Assembly: GCA_963855995.1 (NCBI GenBank)
Contig: OY979716.1
Span: forward strand, 28,532,421 to 28,596,420
Source: Muricea muricata
Lineage: Eukaryota; Cnidaria; Anthozoa; Malacalcyonacea; Plexauridae
Length of the DNA stretch: 64,000 nt
Reading direction: 5' to 3'
The notes beneath the pieces are model-generated. The model was not told where the DNA came from and did no database searches. It worked only from the letters and a program-made list of their open reading frames with translations. Below are positions 34,290-47,700 of the stretch, piece by piece (positions within the stretch are counted from its first letter, which is position 1; every line of letters begins with the position of its first letter). Made by a program: the position numbers and the translations under genes.

Positions 34290-35941
34290 ATGGCTGGCGC
34301 ATTAGACGAAAGTTTCAGTAGGCTCGAAGAACTCGAAATAAATCAAATTGAGGAGTTAGCATCAGTGGCAAATTTAGAAAATTTGACCACCTGTTCGTGT
34401 CGCGGCAATTGTTTACGGGAGAGTGGACGGAATTTTTGCCCGTGTAGAAGTCTAAACCACTACTGTTCGAGCACGTGTCATGATGGGAACTCGAGTCTTT
34501 GTCTGAATAATAGACGAGCCCAGGAAAGCAACAGTGACGATACAGGCACAGATACGACGGTAAGTACCTTCGTTGCTAGTAGCCAATTGTGATATATGTT
34601 ATAAGTTACTTTTCAATGTTTGTATCATTCATTTACATAAACTGCTCAGTAATTTGCATATAGATCTTGATATCTTCATTATATCGTCAGTCATCCATGT
34701 CATATAATGTTAGAAATATTGTTAAAACTGTGCGACTCACAATCAAGAATGATGACCAAGTATGTTCGTATGGTATATTGCTGCATAGCAGTAAGGCCTT
34801 TTTACATAAAGCCCAAAGGCAAGAAAAGTGTGCTGAACCGCATTGCAAATGTGTATAATGGTTATGTTAGCAAAGGCTCTTCATCAGTGTTAATCTATGT
34901 TGTATTAATATTATTGTCAACTATGTTGCAATTAATTGTTGGATCAATCAATCAGGTTTACATAAAAATTGTTACCTATTTTAGGATTATGAATTGTCAT
35001 TAGAATCCTCAGAGTCAGACAATGAAGAAATAGGTACTGGAACAGGACGTGGAAAAGGACGGGGAAAAGGACGGGGAAAAGGACGTGGCAAAGGACGAGG
35101 CAGAGAGCAAGGAGAGGCTGTGGGGGAGGAAACAGAAGTTGGTAGAAGAGGACGTGGAAGAGGACGAGAGGCTGCAGGGCAAAGTGGTAAAGGGGCAAAA
35201 GCTGGTGGTACCAGACGTGGAGGGAGGAGAGGACGGGGTCAGGAGAGAAGAAATCGGTTGGATGCAGATGGTGCTGCACAGCACCAAGCTGATCAGGAAC
35301 AACAGATGGCGGTATGAAAATTTTTTTTACTTTATTTACCCATATAGCTTATAATTGTTTGGTGCATGTTGCTTGTGCAACTGGAGAAAAATTAAAATCA
35401 AAGTTTGTTCATTAATTCATTCATTCTGATTTAGAATTTAATTGATGGCATGGATATAGGACCATTGCGAAGGCTTGCCCTTGAACTTTTGAGGAGACAA
35501 CCAGCAGCATTTGCAGATATTGTAAGTGGTGAAATTGTTGCTGGTGATGGTCAACCACATCCTGATCCACCTCAAGAGGACATTCCAGACTGGTGCCATT
35601 GTGGACACTGCAATAATATGCCCACACAAGAAGAGAACAAGTGCTGTGCAAGAGTGCCACGTCAATGCATCACAACAACGCCCTTGTTTCCTGTGCTCAT
35701 TTTAGATGGTAATGTGCTAGATATTGCTATGCGATATCGGGAAGATATGATGGCATTGAATAACACCAGAAACAATGAAAGCTTCAGACATGCAGCTTAT
35801 AGGCAATTTGTGTTGTGGCAGCATGGTCGTTTGGGGAAGGGGAACAGAAGGGTTGTGCCTAGTTGTTGCGTTATAGCAATTCGTGCTCGCTACCCATCCC
35901 CAAATGGCATATATACTGGGTATAGACCATCACGGTTATAA
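34290..35941 (+). CDS. Three-exon protein: Cys-rich CXC segment, RG repeats, P2X7 ballast-like domain
   Basis: Exon 1 34290-34559 (MAGALDESFSRLEELEINQI; then CSCRGNCLRESGRNFCPC and CSSTCHDGNSSLCLNN), donor GTAAGT. Exon 2 34985-35311 opens with an acidic stretch, then a (GRGK)n run and RGRGRG. Exon 3 35435-35941. All joins are phase 0 with good splice sites. Exon 3 resembles the intracellular C-terminal ballast of the P2X7 receptor: DWCHCGHCNNMP, CCARVPRQCIT, RHAAYRQFVLWQHGRLG, VVPSCCVIAIRARYP. In P2X7 this part binds zinc ions and guanine nucleotide. No channel part is present. RG repeats suggest RNA or DNA contact. About 367 residues, no breaks seen. Confidence 0.8.
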
Positions 35942-37360
35942 TGTACAGTATGGATCTACTAGTTTTATCATGGATTTTATTTAATTACGTTGACTATTGC
36001 ACAATAATGTTCATTAGTTTATTGACATGGTTATATACAGTAGTTTACTCAGCAGGTGGTTTAGCAACTAAAAATGAAAGAAGTTATTCTGCTGGATAAA
36101 TTTGCATGGTGCTTTCAAAGCTTTTTAATTTGCTGTAATTCCTTGTGTTTACAATTGCAGCCTAACTTTGCTAAATTCATTAGACCTAAAGTACAGTTAA
36201 CTACATTTCAATTTGAATTTAATATAAAAAATTAGAAGAGAAATCATGCACCTTGCCGATGCCAGGAGTCAGTTGTATGAAAGATGGATAGTGCTATCCA
36301 CTGATTAGTGATTTTTTTATCTTGTCTTAAAAATGCTTTTAAATGCAATAAAACTTATATACTTCAGACAAATTATGAGTTCCCTCTTCAACTTTAAAAT
36401 GCTAAACACTAGATTTGACCATTCCAGTAAATCAACAATTTTAGGACGTTTGAAAAAGTCAATATCCGACGCATACCTTTATCCACCTTTCGTTCAACCG
36501 GCCCCAGATCCACTAAATTTCATACTTAACCACCTACTGATAATTACTTGTCTTGTATACTTACTTTTAGTCACTGCATGTTTATATTATGATACAATAT
36601 GTTGTTAATGACAGATGAAATTTATATAGTTGACTATTTTGACAATGTGAAAAACTTTGTGACTTGATTTTATTGTTGGGTCTTTGTCATTACAGAGATA
36701 ATTTTGGTGGGATCTACATCTGCATTGACACTTATGCTGTATTGGAATCAGCATAAATAGCATGGTTTTGCTAGCAAAACATAAGGCCAAGGCATACTAT
36801 GAACATTTAATTCACTTTTATAACTGTGTCTCAATTTCACAATAACCCCCACTGAAATTTATGACATATGAAACTAAAGAATACAGGTGAACAATAATCC
36901 TTTGACAGTAATGAGTAATATTTTGTATGGTATAAAATCTAAACTGCATCTGAGGATAAAGCAAGCTATTTACACAACCATCAGACTGTTTCGCTCAATG
37001 TCAGAGCTCGTCAGCATGCCTAGGACACCCTGGCTGTACAGAACTTTCAATGCTGTTTCCCCCAAAATTTTCTTGTTCCACCTGTTTATCTGTCAGATCA
37101 ATTAATGGAATTTATCATGATTAAATAGGCCTTTGTTCAACGAAACACTGTTGATACAATTTTTAAATGATGGGCAAAACTGCCCGGTGTACAGCAAAAG
37201 AAAGCAAGTTAACCAGTGAGTCCGACATGGACAGCCTATGCCCATGACAGAACAACGGGGTTTGAAATCAGAGTTTTCCTTCTCTTAGATGGACTGCCTA
37301 CCATGGCTAATGAGCTCCATCTACCCATTTCCAAAAATGAACTACATAGCACAGCCCTGA
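35942..37360. other. 3' spacer between the two Kolobok-element genes
   Basis: Convergent 3' regions; no open frame with domain content was found. It is AT-rich with no strong repeats noticed. Confidence 0.5.
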
Positions 37361-40300
37361 TTACAAAAACCTAGATTGCTGGGTTTCCTTAAGAGACTGT
37401 ACTGATGGTGGAGGAATGGCAGCAATATTTGGTGCAATTTGTCTTGGGTCATCAATTGGAACACCGACTTTTTGGCTGACAGATGCCTTACTACTTTCTT
37501 TTTTCAGAAACACATTTCTCAAGAGTTCAGGTATGTAAGTGTAGGCCTTGGGCTCAAAGACCTTCACTACATACCATTGTTTCGTCCTCTTGCTGTACTT
37601 GCGCTCCATTCTAAAATTAAACTTAAATTATTAATGACATGCACCCAACAGCGTAGAACTTTGATGGGGAATTACTCATCTTTGTGTTTGTTGTGGTAAC
37701 TAGTATTTCCCTACCTAAGTTGGCCATCTGCTGTGGTAGCCAGTTCACGATTCCTGTGGCAATTGAAATCAATTGCTGCCAGTTGGTTCCTCATCCGGTA
37801 TGCCACAAATCTATAGAATATGTATATGGTAAACTGACTTTGTTGCTACAATATATTATGCTTTTGATTGGAAGTGTAAAAGATTTATTATGATTGTATT
37901 TGCACACTTACGTGTAAGATTGACGTTTTGGAGCATACATCAAAATATGGTTGTGGAATGTCTTCAAAAAACCAGTGTGTCTAAACGGAACACAGATTCA
38001 ATTAGCTATCTAATCAAGGTTTTACATGCACTTATAACACATTGTCAGGAACATACAAATGCCATTCTGGATAAAAGAGGAATAATTCAATAATTGAATT
38101 TTATAAACTCTAATTTATCAACTAGGTTGATGGGGGTGTGACCCCCCCTCTCCTGCTTAGTATCCCCTGGATATTTGATAATGACTATTTTACATACCTG
38201 AAATTGGTGAAATATGGGATTGTATTGAGAAACCGTTTATCCAAAACGATTTTGGCTAAAGCTTTATGGGCAGGTGATTCCTTCTTTAGCCAGGGCTTAT
38301 TTCTACCAGCTTCATCTAAAGGCTCGTGAGCACACCTTCCACCATTGCTTCCTTCTTCTAGCACCCACTCATGCTCATCAACAACATGATGCAGTATACC
38401 AATCCATGAGTCCTGTTACAATTAGTTGAGAGATTATTGTGGAGCTTTTGAAACCTAGTAATTTTTTCTTTTACATTGCCTAGATAACTTGCCTTGAATT
38501 TTTTTGCATCATTTTCACAGCTCTTTGAGCAGTACCAGAAATGGTTCCGTATAGAAGGACCCCAGCACAGCAGGTCTTCATTTGACTTAGCCTTTGCAGC
38601 CTAAAGAAAACAAAGATGTTATATGCAAAGATGTGAGCTAAAATGGAAATGCATACTGTATAGATGGAGACCTTGTATAATGTTCTGACTGTGGCTTTGT
38701 GCAGCACATACTAACTTACAGCATTGATTTTTTTGGTGATGGACTTCCCTCCATGCCACACATCATTTTGGTGAACAATACCATGGTATTTCTCAGCTCG
38801 TTCTACAGAAATATGAAGTATTAAAGCAGTTAACTCAAGCTCTCACCTTAAATGAATTAAATGACCATTACTTATTATTAAATATACCATTAAATGTGAC
38901 TGTTTAGTTGATATATGTATGTGGTTGCACCACATACAGTGATACAATCATAGAAATGATGCTTACTCATCAATGCTCCAATTTCAAGGTGACCATCGGT
39001 AACAACTTCTTTGATGGACATTGTTGACGTGAGCAAAGTGTCCATCCCTCGTTCAAAAGCTATTCTTTCCATGTTGTTGCTCTTTCCTGCTGCTTCTCTC
39101 ACATCAACAATGTTCATCTGTAAGATTGCGTGATCATTCATATCTGCCAGACTGTAGGTACAGTACTGGGCAGAATGCCCAGGCGAATCATTCCTCCCAT
39201 CCCCACTTAGGAGGACATCTTTTCCAGCTCTCTCCTCCCAAAGCCTCATTTTCTGCTGCTCCCAAAAATCATTCACAGCAGGGGCGATGTACAAACTCTG
39301 GTACTGATAAAACAGTGTTTGTGAAAAAAACTGTATGTTGCAGAATTTGAACATCATCCCCACTTTTCTGAATGAATTTCCAGAAAACAGCAAAGAAGAA
39401 GCTAAGGTGAGGTTTCCTGCCCTGACTTGCTTGCATTTTGGTTGGGCAGCCCATCTTCCACCAAAGTGGCCAGCACTGCACCTCCATGAAACTACAAGAC
39501 ATGTTCCAGCATACATCTTACGATATTCCAAGAGACGGCCACAATCTTTGCGTTTACAGATGTTACCATGAACTGAGTCTAGCAAGGACATAATAATATC
39601 TGTAAAGACAACACACTTTTCACTTGCGATCGCCTCTTCTGGGGTCATCTCAGGCACTTTAGAAGAGCTGGACTGGGCACCCTCCAACATTCCTTCACCA
39701 TCATCACCAGCTGGTTCTTCATCATGGCCATCAATGACAGTGTTATACACTTCATCCTCTACAGATAGAGCTGATATACTACAGTATCAAAAAAATTAAA
39801 AAAAGTGGGTATTACATATTTGCTAAGATAATCTCATAGCCTGATAGAGCTTACTTTTCTACAATAATATCATAGACTCAGGACAACGTCAAAAAAGTTC
39901 ACATATAATTCATAAGTGGCAACAATAAGTTGCATATCTATGTCTATTATAATGTTTACAAATTATTACTAATGCTTACTTTAGGTTTTGTCCTGGAGGA
40001 AGTATTGGTAAGATGGTAGGATAATCATCATCAGACTCTTCTTCATCAGACTCTTCTTCCCCTGTCTCTCTTTCAGCAGCTGTCATTGTTGCACTAGTGA
40101 AAGATTCATTCACCTGGTTTGATCTGTGGTGGACAAACAGACAAAAAATTAAATTTCAAATGACATCTAATAGATATAACATCTAAGGAATTTTCTTTCC
40201 CATTCAGCCCCCCCCCCCAGGAACAAGGATACAGAAACTATATGAACCTCGCTGATTATACAAACCTCGTTGACATCCTTGATAATGGCGAACTTGGCAA

Positions 40301-41008
40301 GAGCTGTCGCCGAGTTGATTTCGCTGTTGGTGTAACTGTAATAACAAACAACAAAACAGGATATGGTAATCATTTTTAGGAAATTACACGTGACATCTAA
40401 AGAGCAAAATTTCCTGTTGACAAACCTGACAAAGACGAAGCCGAACCCATGCTTGGGCTGTGTGCCAGGCCAGCTGGCGTTGAAGCCAGAACTAAAGTTT
40501 GAGTTTGATAAAATTAACAACTGTTACTATAGAACAACAAATTACAGCACTTTGTTTTTTATAAGGTTTAAACACCCTTAGATGTAGTTACCTGGTGAAG
40601 GAAAATACACTTCGCTGACATTTTTCTGCAGCCACAACGGCCACATTGTTGCGGGCGTCTGTGTCTCCGAATCGCTATAAAAAGCAAAATGTATACAAAA
40701 TCTATAATACTAGTAAAAGTCAGACAATAGTATTAAAAAGTCAAAGGTGCTGTATATACTTATCTTGCTTCTCACCGTGTTGTTTTATTGCTTCTTGATA
40801 TAAACTCGTTCAGAAGCAACTCTGCAACATCCTTGTCGGTTTCACAGCCGCGTTCTTCCTTAAAAGCTTTCCATCTCTCGTGCACATCAAATAAATACAC
40901 CTTGCTTTTATCTCTCTTACTATCGTACTCCTTTCTTGCCGAAGTTCTAGTCCGGCGGGTTGCTTTGGAAGGATTTTTATTCGAAGTTGATGCGCCTTGA
41001 TCAGCCAT
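37361..41008 (-). CDS. Kolobok-like transposase, about 12 exons, open throughout
   Basis: Exons (approximate, minus strand): 41008-40776 (basic N-terminus, DVHERWKAFKEERGCETD), ~40675-40597, ~40493-40427, ~40338-40278, ~40126-39982 (acidic), ~39770-38967, ~38800-38722, ~38600-38494, ~38413-38200, 37980-37912, ~37813-37719, 37609-37361. Every junction I followed keeps phase; the one after ~38494 uses a GC donor (AAG|GCAAGT). Motifs: WRCSAGHFGGRW, ASSLLFSGNSFRKV, LLSGDGRNDSPGHSAQYCTY, VTDGHLEIGAL, HQNDVWHGGK, LLCWGPSIRNHFWYC, HHVVDEHEW, YRMRNQLAAIDFN. GDGR, TDGH and one of the later acidic residues are candidates for the DDE triad (inference). No stop or frameshift was found. Confidence 0.75.
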
Positions 41009-42224
41009 CGCTCCTCGAATGTATCAACATAACACGCGCAATGCGCGGCTACATTGTATACCTGGAGCCTGGACACGATAGAGTAGTCTATCACATGCGG
41101 CACATGCGCAAACTGGACTGTAACCCCGCTTTAATGTTATCCAAATCACATTCAGTTTTCTTGTATAAAATTTGCCACCTCCCTTTAAGCATTCCGTACG
41201 CATGCTCTGACACTACCCTAGCTGAACAAAGTCTCCTGTTGAAATATCTCTTTTGGGGCATCCGTGTTTCTTCTGGATATGGCTTTATTAACCAGGAATG
41301 GGTAGGGAAGGCTGAATCACCAACAGTTGTCAGTGGTATTTCACCATAAGGATGCATATTAAGTGAACATTGGGGTAAAAGATTACCTTCTTCAATCCCG
41401 GAGTAAACATCACAGTTCTGAAGAAGCCTGGAATCGTGCGTTGAGCCAGGGGCACCAACTGCTGCAAACATAAACCTTTTGTTGTATCCTATGAACCCCA
41501 TATTTGTAACTGAGTACCTTTTTTATAACTATAGAAATTTTTCAAAGTACTGGACACATATACGTGAAAGCCATCCCAAGCTACGACGCATGGGAACTCC
41601 CAATTTTCAATTAATTCTTTTAGTTCATGGCTCCATTCCTCAGCTCTTCTGGGCATGTAAACCATCCTGTCATAAAAAATATGCACTAACACTTTGCAAA
41701 CATCCATGAAAATACAATAAGCTGTTGGGGCTGCGATACCAAACAAATCTCCAACTGTAAGATAGGAACAGCCATGAGCCAAACGATACAACCATACCGG
41801 CAACTGAGTAGAAAGAGGGGTTGGGCTAGGTTTCATTCGAGTTGGTTGTTTAGTAATTTCGTTCGAGATTTTATTCAGGATGAAATTAAATGTTTCATGA
41901 AGCTAACGATCCGGCTTGCGCTAGCTAACCCTCGTAATTCAATTCCTCATCAAACTGACGCTTTGCGCGCTTGTTAGCTTCGTTTTTCCACAAAACAAAT
42001 CTTTCTTCATTAATTTTTCTCTTTCCAGCTAAGTACTTCACTCCTTGTAATTCTGCCGCCATTTTGCTTTTTCCCGCCAAGCATAGTTCGTTCCCAGGAC
42101 GTTTTTACATAATTAGTTTTGGTTTGTCTGGATAGTTCGTCTTGTGTTTATACTTAGACGGATGATCTGTCAGACGGATCATCCGTCATGACAAATCATC
42201 CATCTCTAGTATAAATCGGCCAAT

Positions 42225-42766
42225 AATCTAAAGATAAAAACTTTTCTTGTTACTCAAGTTAATGTACTATTTAGCATGATCAAGTGTATTATTGTTGCTA
42301 TCTTAGTTGTTAAAACTTGTCAGTAATACATCAGGTATTAAACCTGTTACAATTGCAACAAAATGTGGCTTTGACTAATGCACGTTTTGTACAAAGGAAC
42401 TAAGTAAATGAAATTGGAGTATAATCTATCCTGGATTGGATACAAAAGATGCAGAGGCCCTGTGGAAAACCCCCACATTAATTTGAACAATAGTGCTTGA
42501 TCTTATCTTACAGACTTATATCTTTCTTTATAATCAATTTTTTGTGCAACATCTGTTTATTATTAGTTGCTTTAGAATATGGCAGTTAATTTTTTGGTTG
42601 TTTCAAAATGCTGCGCAGACTTGTTGACTATTTTGATAAAATCAAATACAATTAGAAACTCTCAACCCTCAAGACTTTTATTTCTTTATTTTAGTTGTCA
42701 TCCCTAGAGGAAAACTGGTCTTATATCTCTAGAAACTCTTATCCACAAAAATTCGGTATAACATTA
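42225..42766. other. Spacer between Harbinger and the TA-flanked element
   Basis: No gene, repeat or structure recognised. Confidence 0.5.
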
Positions 42767-42999
42767 TAGACGACCGGCCAATTTCACAAATTGTGATCGG
42801 TGATGGCATTTTCTGTTACAAGCAGCCAACAATGCTAGACAGCTTCTAATACACATATACTTTAATATTTTTGCTGTTGGCACCTGTGATTTAGAATTTG
42901 AACGGAGATATTTAAATGTTTTTTGAAGCCATTTTGCAATCCATTGTGATTTTGCTTTACCTTGTACTTCTTTGTTGCTAGGCAACAAGTTCTAAATTG

Positions 43000-44756
43000 T
43001 GATTGGTCACCATAGTACTAATCAGTTCATTTTGACCAATCAGCACGCGCAAAATGGCTAATCTTCAACATAAACAGAACAACAAGATTGAAGAGAACTG
43101 AACATTGGTTTTGTAGTCATAGCATAGCTTGTATTTTTGCTTATAAAACTGACGAAATGTTACGATAAAATTACTTAATAAAAGTTATCATCATTGTGTT
43201 TCTTTTGTAATAAGAGTGAATATTTATTGCAGTAATTCACTGTTCGATACTTCGATTGTTAGTACGACTCGAACGAAGCATATTTTAAAAATTACTAATA
43301 TAAATATTTGGCATCGCTGGGCTTTCATCCTTTAGTCTAAATACTATGTCAAAGTTGAAAGTTAATCGGAAAAGGTTTAGCCATTTGGTTTAGCTGAAAC
43401 ACAAATAGTCGCAACGACAACTTGTATGTTTTAGCATTAATCACAAGAACGTTTTGTTCATGCTTTTATCATATACGCTGCTGCTGGGTTAACTTGATGA
43501 AGTGAAGGATAAGCTAACAATTGTTAGAGCAGATAAAAAGTCTACAATTCTGTTTTAATAGTGACTTTTTAATATTGAATTTCTGAGTGTTGTTTTGTTT
43601 CACGTATAGCGAAATGTTTTCAGTTCATTCTTTAATACTTGGTCTCTATTTTTTGATGTTCTTTTATGATGCTTGCACTTCGATCAGGTCTTCAGTCTGT
43701 TCAACTAGAATGCTGGGTTCAAACGATGCTGTTGTTGACAGTTCATGTCGCTTTGTTATTCTGTAAGTATTTACTGTATCATTGAGTTCAATATACATAT
43801 GGCTCACTTCCATCAGTATAGGCGGTGGTTAAATATATGGTCATTTTTCATAGTTTCATGTAGCTTTCATAGCTGGTACAATAGAACAAGTTCTAGCTGT
43901 TTACCATTGTGATTGTCCAAGTGACTGAATTAGCAGTTCACATACTGTACCCATGATCAACATTTATTTTTGAATAGATTTCTTAAGTTTGAGGATTGTC
44001 CATTGCATGGTTTCTTCTGTTTAGACTGTATCATTTCATATACGTAATAGACAAAACTATTTAACAAAAATACCAATCTATAAACACACCTATCCCCAGT
44101 CCTAGTGCAATCATAAAGACTTGTCATAGCTAATTCAATTGTTAGTTTAAACCCTTTTAGTGCTAGCTCTCTTCCCCAGACAAATAAAATTGCATAATAA
44201 GTTTTGCTTAGAACTGAAACAATCTTGTCATGCTCTGATAACACCTTAGTCTAAAGGATGTTACCCATTCACTATATATAATTTTTTACATCCAAAAATG
44301 CATGGTGTGCATGCTTAAAGTTTATAATTTAGCAACAGTTACAGCTCTGGTCAAGTAAGCCCTGGTCAAGTAAGCCCTTGGGTCACAGCTTTGATGAGTG
44401 TTCACACTGTGTTTAGCTTATTTTTATAAATTTTTAATGTAGAAAAAATATTAATTTGAGAACAGCTAAGCAATGTGATGCAAACTCTCATGCACTCTTA
44501 TCTTAATTTGATCTGGGCTTTAAAGATCAAAGCATGTTTCATTGTGCATTAAGTTGTGTTGTCCTCATCAATACCCCAAGTCACAGAACATTGATTTCAT
44601 AACTTTCCCTGGCCTGACTTTTCATTGTGGCCTCCTCTATCTAAAAATGTAAGCACTATAAAACATTTCAGTAACAGTTAGAAAGTGCACATTAAATAAT
44701 TTCATATCTAAGTTTGTGAAGTTACTTAGTGATAGTTCGATGGCGGCAATTTGAAA
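43000..44756. other. Left arm of the TA-flanked element, no gene seen
   Basis: AT-rich sequence with only scattered short frames. A direct doublet of the words caagtaagccctgg/caagtaagcccttgg occurs at 44354-44390. Confidence 0.45.
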
Positions 44757-47700
44757 TTAATCACCTCCCAGCCCAATTGGATTACAACAATCCTTCATGT
44801 TACAACCACAGATTGGTGTACATTGCTGGTTGCTTTTGAAGCACTTACATGCTCCAGATTTGCAGTTTTGTTTGCAACCACATGAGATAAGAGACAGACA
44901 GCAGCTTGGTATGCTTGGCAGACTTGCCCAAACAATTTGTAGATTATCTCCTGTGTCCGATACCTTCCAATACCCAGTATCAACTGGTAAACAAAGTTTC
45001 TGAAACTGAGTAGTGGCTTGTAACCATACTTTTGCTTGGAAATTGCATCTGATTAGATGTAGTGTTAAAGAATCTTTAGTTGGTGGCAATTTATCAAGCT
45101 CTTTGCTACCTCTGTCAAAAAGATCTACTCTACATTGATTTACCCCAGCCAGTGGATTTGGTGCACCATATAACCTACACACAAATTCTTCTACATTATC
45201 AATTGAACCATCTGATCCAATGCCACAGAGCATGTGCGGATACTCCTCAAAAAACCTTCTAGCATTTCTTTTTCCCATACCCAGTTAAAGAAGATGTTGT
45301 ATCACATCTTGCTAATGCATGGAAGCCTAAAATATTATTTACAACCTCCTCCAACAATTTATCTGTGATAATATTTACAGGAAAGCACTTCCTTTGCTTT
45401 GCATTGCCACCAACCATCCAAGTTTCAATTTCTCCATTTTTTCCAAAAAAATGAATTAAAAGCAAAAGAACATCAGTATCTCTACACATTACTATAAGCC
45501 TATTAAAGTTATTAGTAACTGCTTCATACGCATGCAGAATAAATCGTGTATCTGCCTCCTCATGATTACTGGACAAGGTAGCAACATCACCTCTTTGTGT
45601 TGAACATGCCCTGGTTGGATCTCTATACCCACCACTAGTTAACCAGCTCATACTGATGACCAAACTCCCTTCCATGGCTTAATAAGTAATCACTAAGGCA
45701 CCTAGCAAGATCTGCTTTATTATCACTTAATGCAATGAAATTTGCCCAAACCTGAGGAAGAGATAAGTGACCTCGATCAATAATTTTTACATACTGGCCT
45801 CTTTTTTAAGCTCTGTTTGGTTCGAGTTGCTGATTTATTGAATGTTTAATATAAGTGTCAAAGACAACATCCACTCGTTTAACATGTTCATCAACACAGG
45901 CAGTGGCTGCTCGAAAAAAGGTCCTGGCATAATCATCAAAGGTCCTACAAGTTTGTGGTTTTCCAAGAGTTTGAATTAAAGCATGGCCATAACAAGTGTT
46001 GTGATGCAAGGTTGGTGTTGGAATTGTGGGTAGAATTTTTTCTCCACTCATTAAAATGTTGATCAAATCTGACTTAGTTGTTGTTGTTTTGATTGCCATT
46101 TACCTTTGCCAATGAAAGAGGAATATTAGAAAGCTCATGTTTAAGAATGTCATGCATATCAATGTTACGACCTGCTAGGGATGCTGTTAAGAGGCGTTGT
46201 AATCATTTCCTATCAGCCTTAATCACTTTTTTTCATTTTTTAGTGAAACAGGGTTGTCATACCATGTGGCAAATGTTTTTGATTTGTTCCTTTTTATTGG
46301 ATCAAAAAATGGTGCATCCTTCCTTACTCTAGCCATTTGTATATATTTTCAACAACCAACTGCTGCCCTTGCCGCTGTGCTGATGAGATATCCTGCTGTA
46401 TATCATCAGTCGCAACATCATTTGTCGCCAAAGAAGTTGACTGATTATAACCTATTTCTATCTCAACCTCATCCATATTTTCAGCATTCTGTTCAAGTAT
46501 GACCTCCAAAGAGTAAAATTGGGTATGTGCTGCAGCATATTATCAAATTCATCCCTCAGAGCTAAAACTTTATGCGATTTAAGAGAGGCAAGTAGGTCAT
46601 CCACAGCTTCAAGTGCCGCATCACTGTTAGAATCTTTATGGCTAAACTCCTCTACTATTTTATCTACCTTTGATTTTAAAACTAGTTCTCTCTCATTATA
46701 TTTTAACCATGAAGTAAAGTATTGCCAATAAATTCTACTTAAAGCCTTGTATGTCAATGTATGACCTCTACAGCACGATAATATTGCTTCCCCTCTAACA
46801 TTCTAGCTGTGGTATTTTGGGTGAAAACACCTGATTCAATCCACACATCTGCAAGCCCTGTATTCTCCATATGTTGACCTATTGCTTTAAGAAAGTTAAA
46901 AAGAATATGTAAATGACCCATAAGCAAGACTACTTCGTTATATTGTTCATTGTTGCCCCAAATAATCTCCATGCCTCTACCATATAGGGGTTGGTCTACT
47001 GCAATCACAGTATTTAGCTGACTAAGATGTTCAGCTATGGCCATAAAGCGGTTAATTATAGTTGTAATGGTATTATTATCATCCGCTGGAGCCTGGAGAA
47101 TAGGCAACATACCAGGGGTCGTGACAAGTGAGTTAACTAAGCTAATCCTCTCATTAAATGCTGCCCAGGCTGGCACCACCTGTTGAGATGGCTGGCCCAT
47201 ACGAGCTATTATCCAGGACAAATTTTTTTATTTTTGACTCCAACTGATCACTACTTTCATGAAACCAGTTATCTAATTCTAGGCCTGGAGGAAAGTTGGC
47301 AACTGGTTGAGGCCTTTTGCCAACTGGAAGCAGGGCATGATCTAACTTATGGAATTCACTTAGATTAGTGCTTGTTATTGTTTTAGCCCTGTTAAATTGC
47401 TTAATATCCATCAGGGGCCTAACATTAGCAGGGCCTGTTTGCCATAACATCATTTGTGTGCAATGAAATGTGTTTTTCCCATCCATTGTCTCCTCAAGCA
47501 CATCTATATTATCACATGAAGCTAGAACAATTCGGTTAGGGGAACATGGCACAAGCTCGTTTGGGATGTAAACATGCCCATTTGTGTTGTATCTGTCTAT
47601 GATATCTAAAGCTATTGTGGTGTCAAGTCATCTAATTGTATCCATCCCTATTACGTGACCTGCTGCATCAAATAAATCAACAAGCTTTTCTGATCTTGTT

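Larger units (their letters stand above)
34149..41130. mobile_element. Kolobok-like transposon, 6,982 bp, apparently intact
   Basis: Ends AGCGGGGTTACAGTCC(G/A)GTT are inverted repeats of about 30 bp with one mismatch. They are flanked by TTAA at 34145-34148 and 41131-41134. The insertion splits the Harbinger transposase cleanly. Two convergent multi-exon genes fill it: a CXC/RG/P2X7-ballast protein (+) and a large transposase-like protein (-). TTAA plus AG...CT ends fits Kolobok. piggyBac also uses TTAA, but the protein is not piggyBac-like. Class assignment is inference. Confidence 0.75.
33949..42062 (-). pseudogene. Harbinger DDE transposase (HARBI1-like), split by Kolobok-like insertion
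   Basis: The start MAAELQGVKYLAGKRK (ATG 42062) is followed by a frame break. The catalytic part comes next: PVWLYRLAHGCSYLTVGDLF, then FPCVVAWDGFHVYV (first Asp), GAPGSTHDSRLL and TVGDSAFPTHSWL (second Asp), and ARVVSEHAYGMLKGRWQIL (Glu). The frame stops at 41131 at the Kolobok-like element (ECDLDNI|) and resumes at 34148 with KLIIMSCILLHNICIHQND, ending at 33949. Removing the insert and one TTAA joins the two halves in frame. A 1-nt frame change lies near 41490. The DDE residues are visible. Confidence 0.8.
6711..42221. mobile_element. PIF/Harbinger transposon expanded to 35.5 kb by nested insertions
   Basis: The left end GGCCCGATTTATACTAGAGA and the right end (reverse complement GGCCGATTTATACTAGAGA) are inverted repeats. 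Both continue into repeats of GACGGATGATCCGTC. They are flanked by AAT at 6708-6710 and 42222-42224, a 3-bp duplication as expected for Harbinger. Inside are the two usual Harbinger genes, a Myb/SANT-like gene (+) and a DDE transposase gene (-). Each is split by younger elements: MULE 9,782-25,494, ISL2EU 26,312-31,526 and Kolobok-like 34,149-41,130. Subtracting these leaves about 7.6 kb. That the two ends belong to one element rests on the matching ends, TSD and gene order. Confidence 0.65.

Noticed and set aside
34944..35302. Minus-strand ORFs opposite the RG-rich exon
   Set aside because: Leu/Ser-rich translations are the antisense of the GRGK repeat, which avoids stops on both strands.
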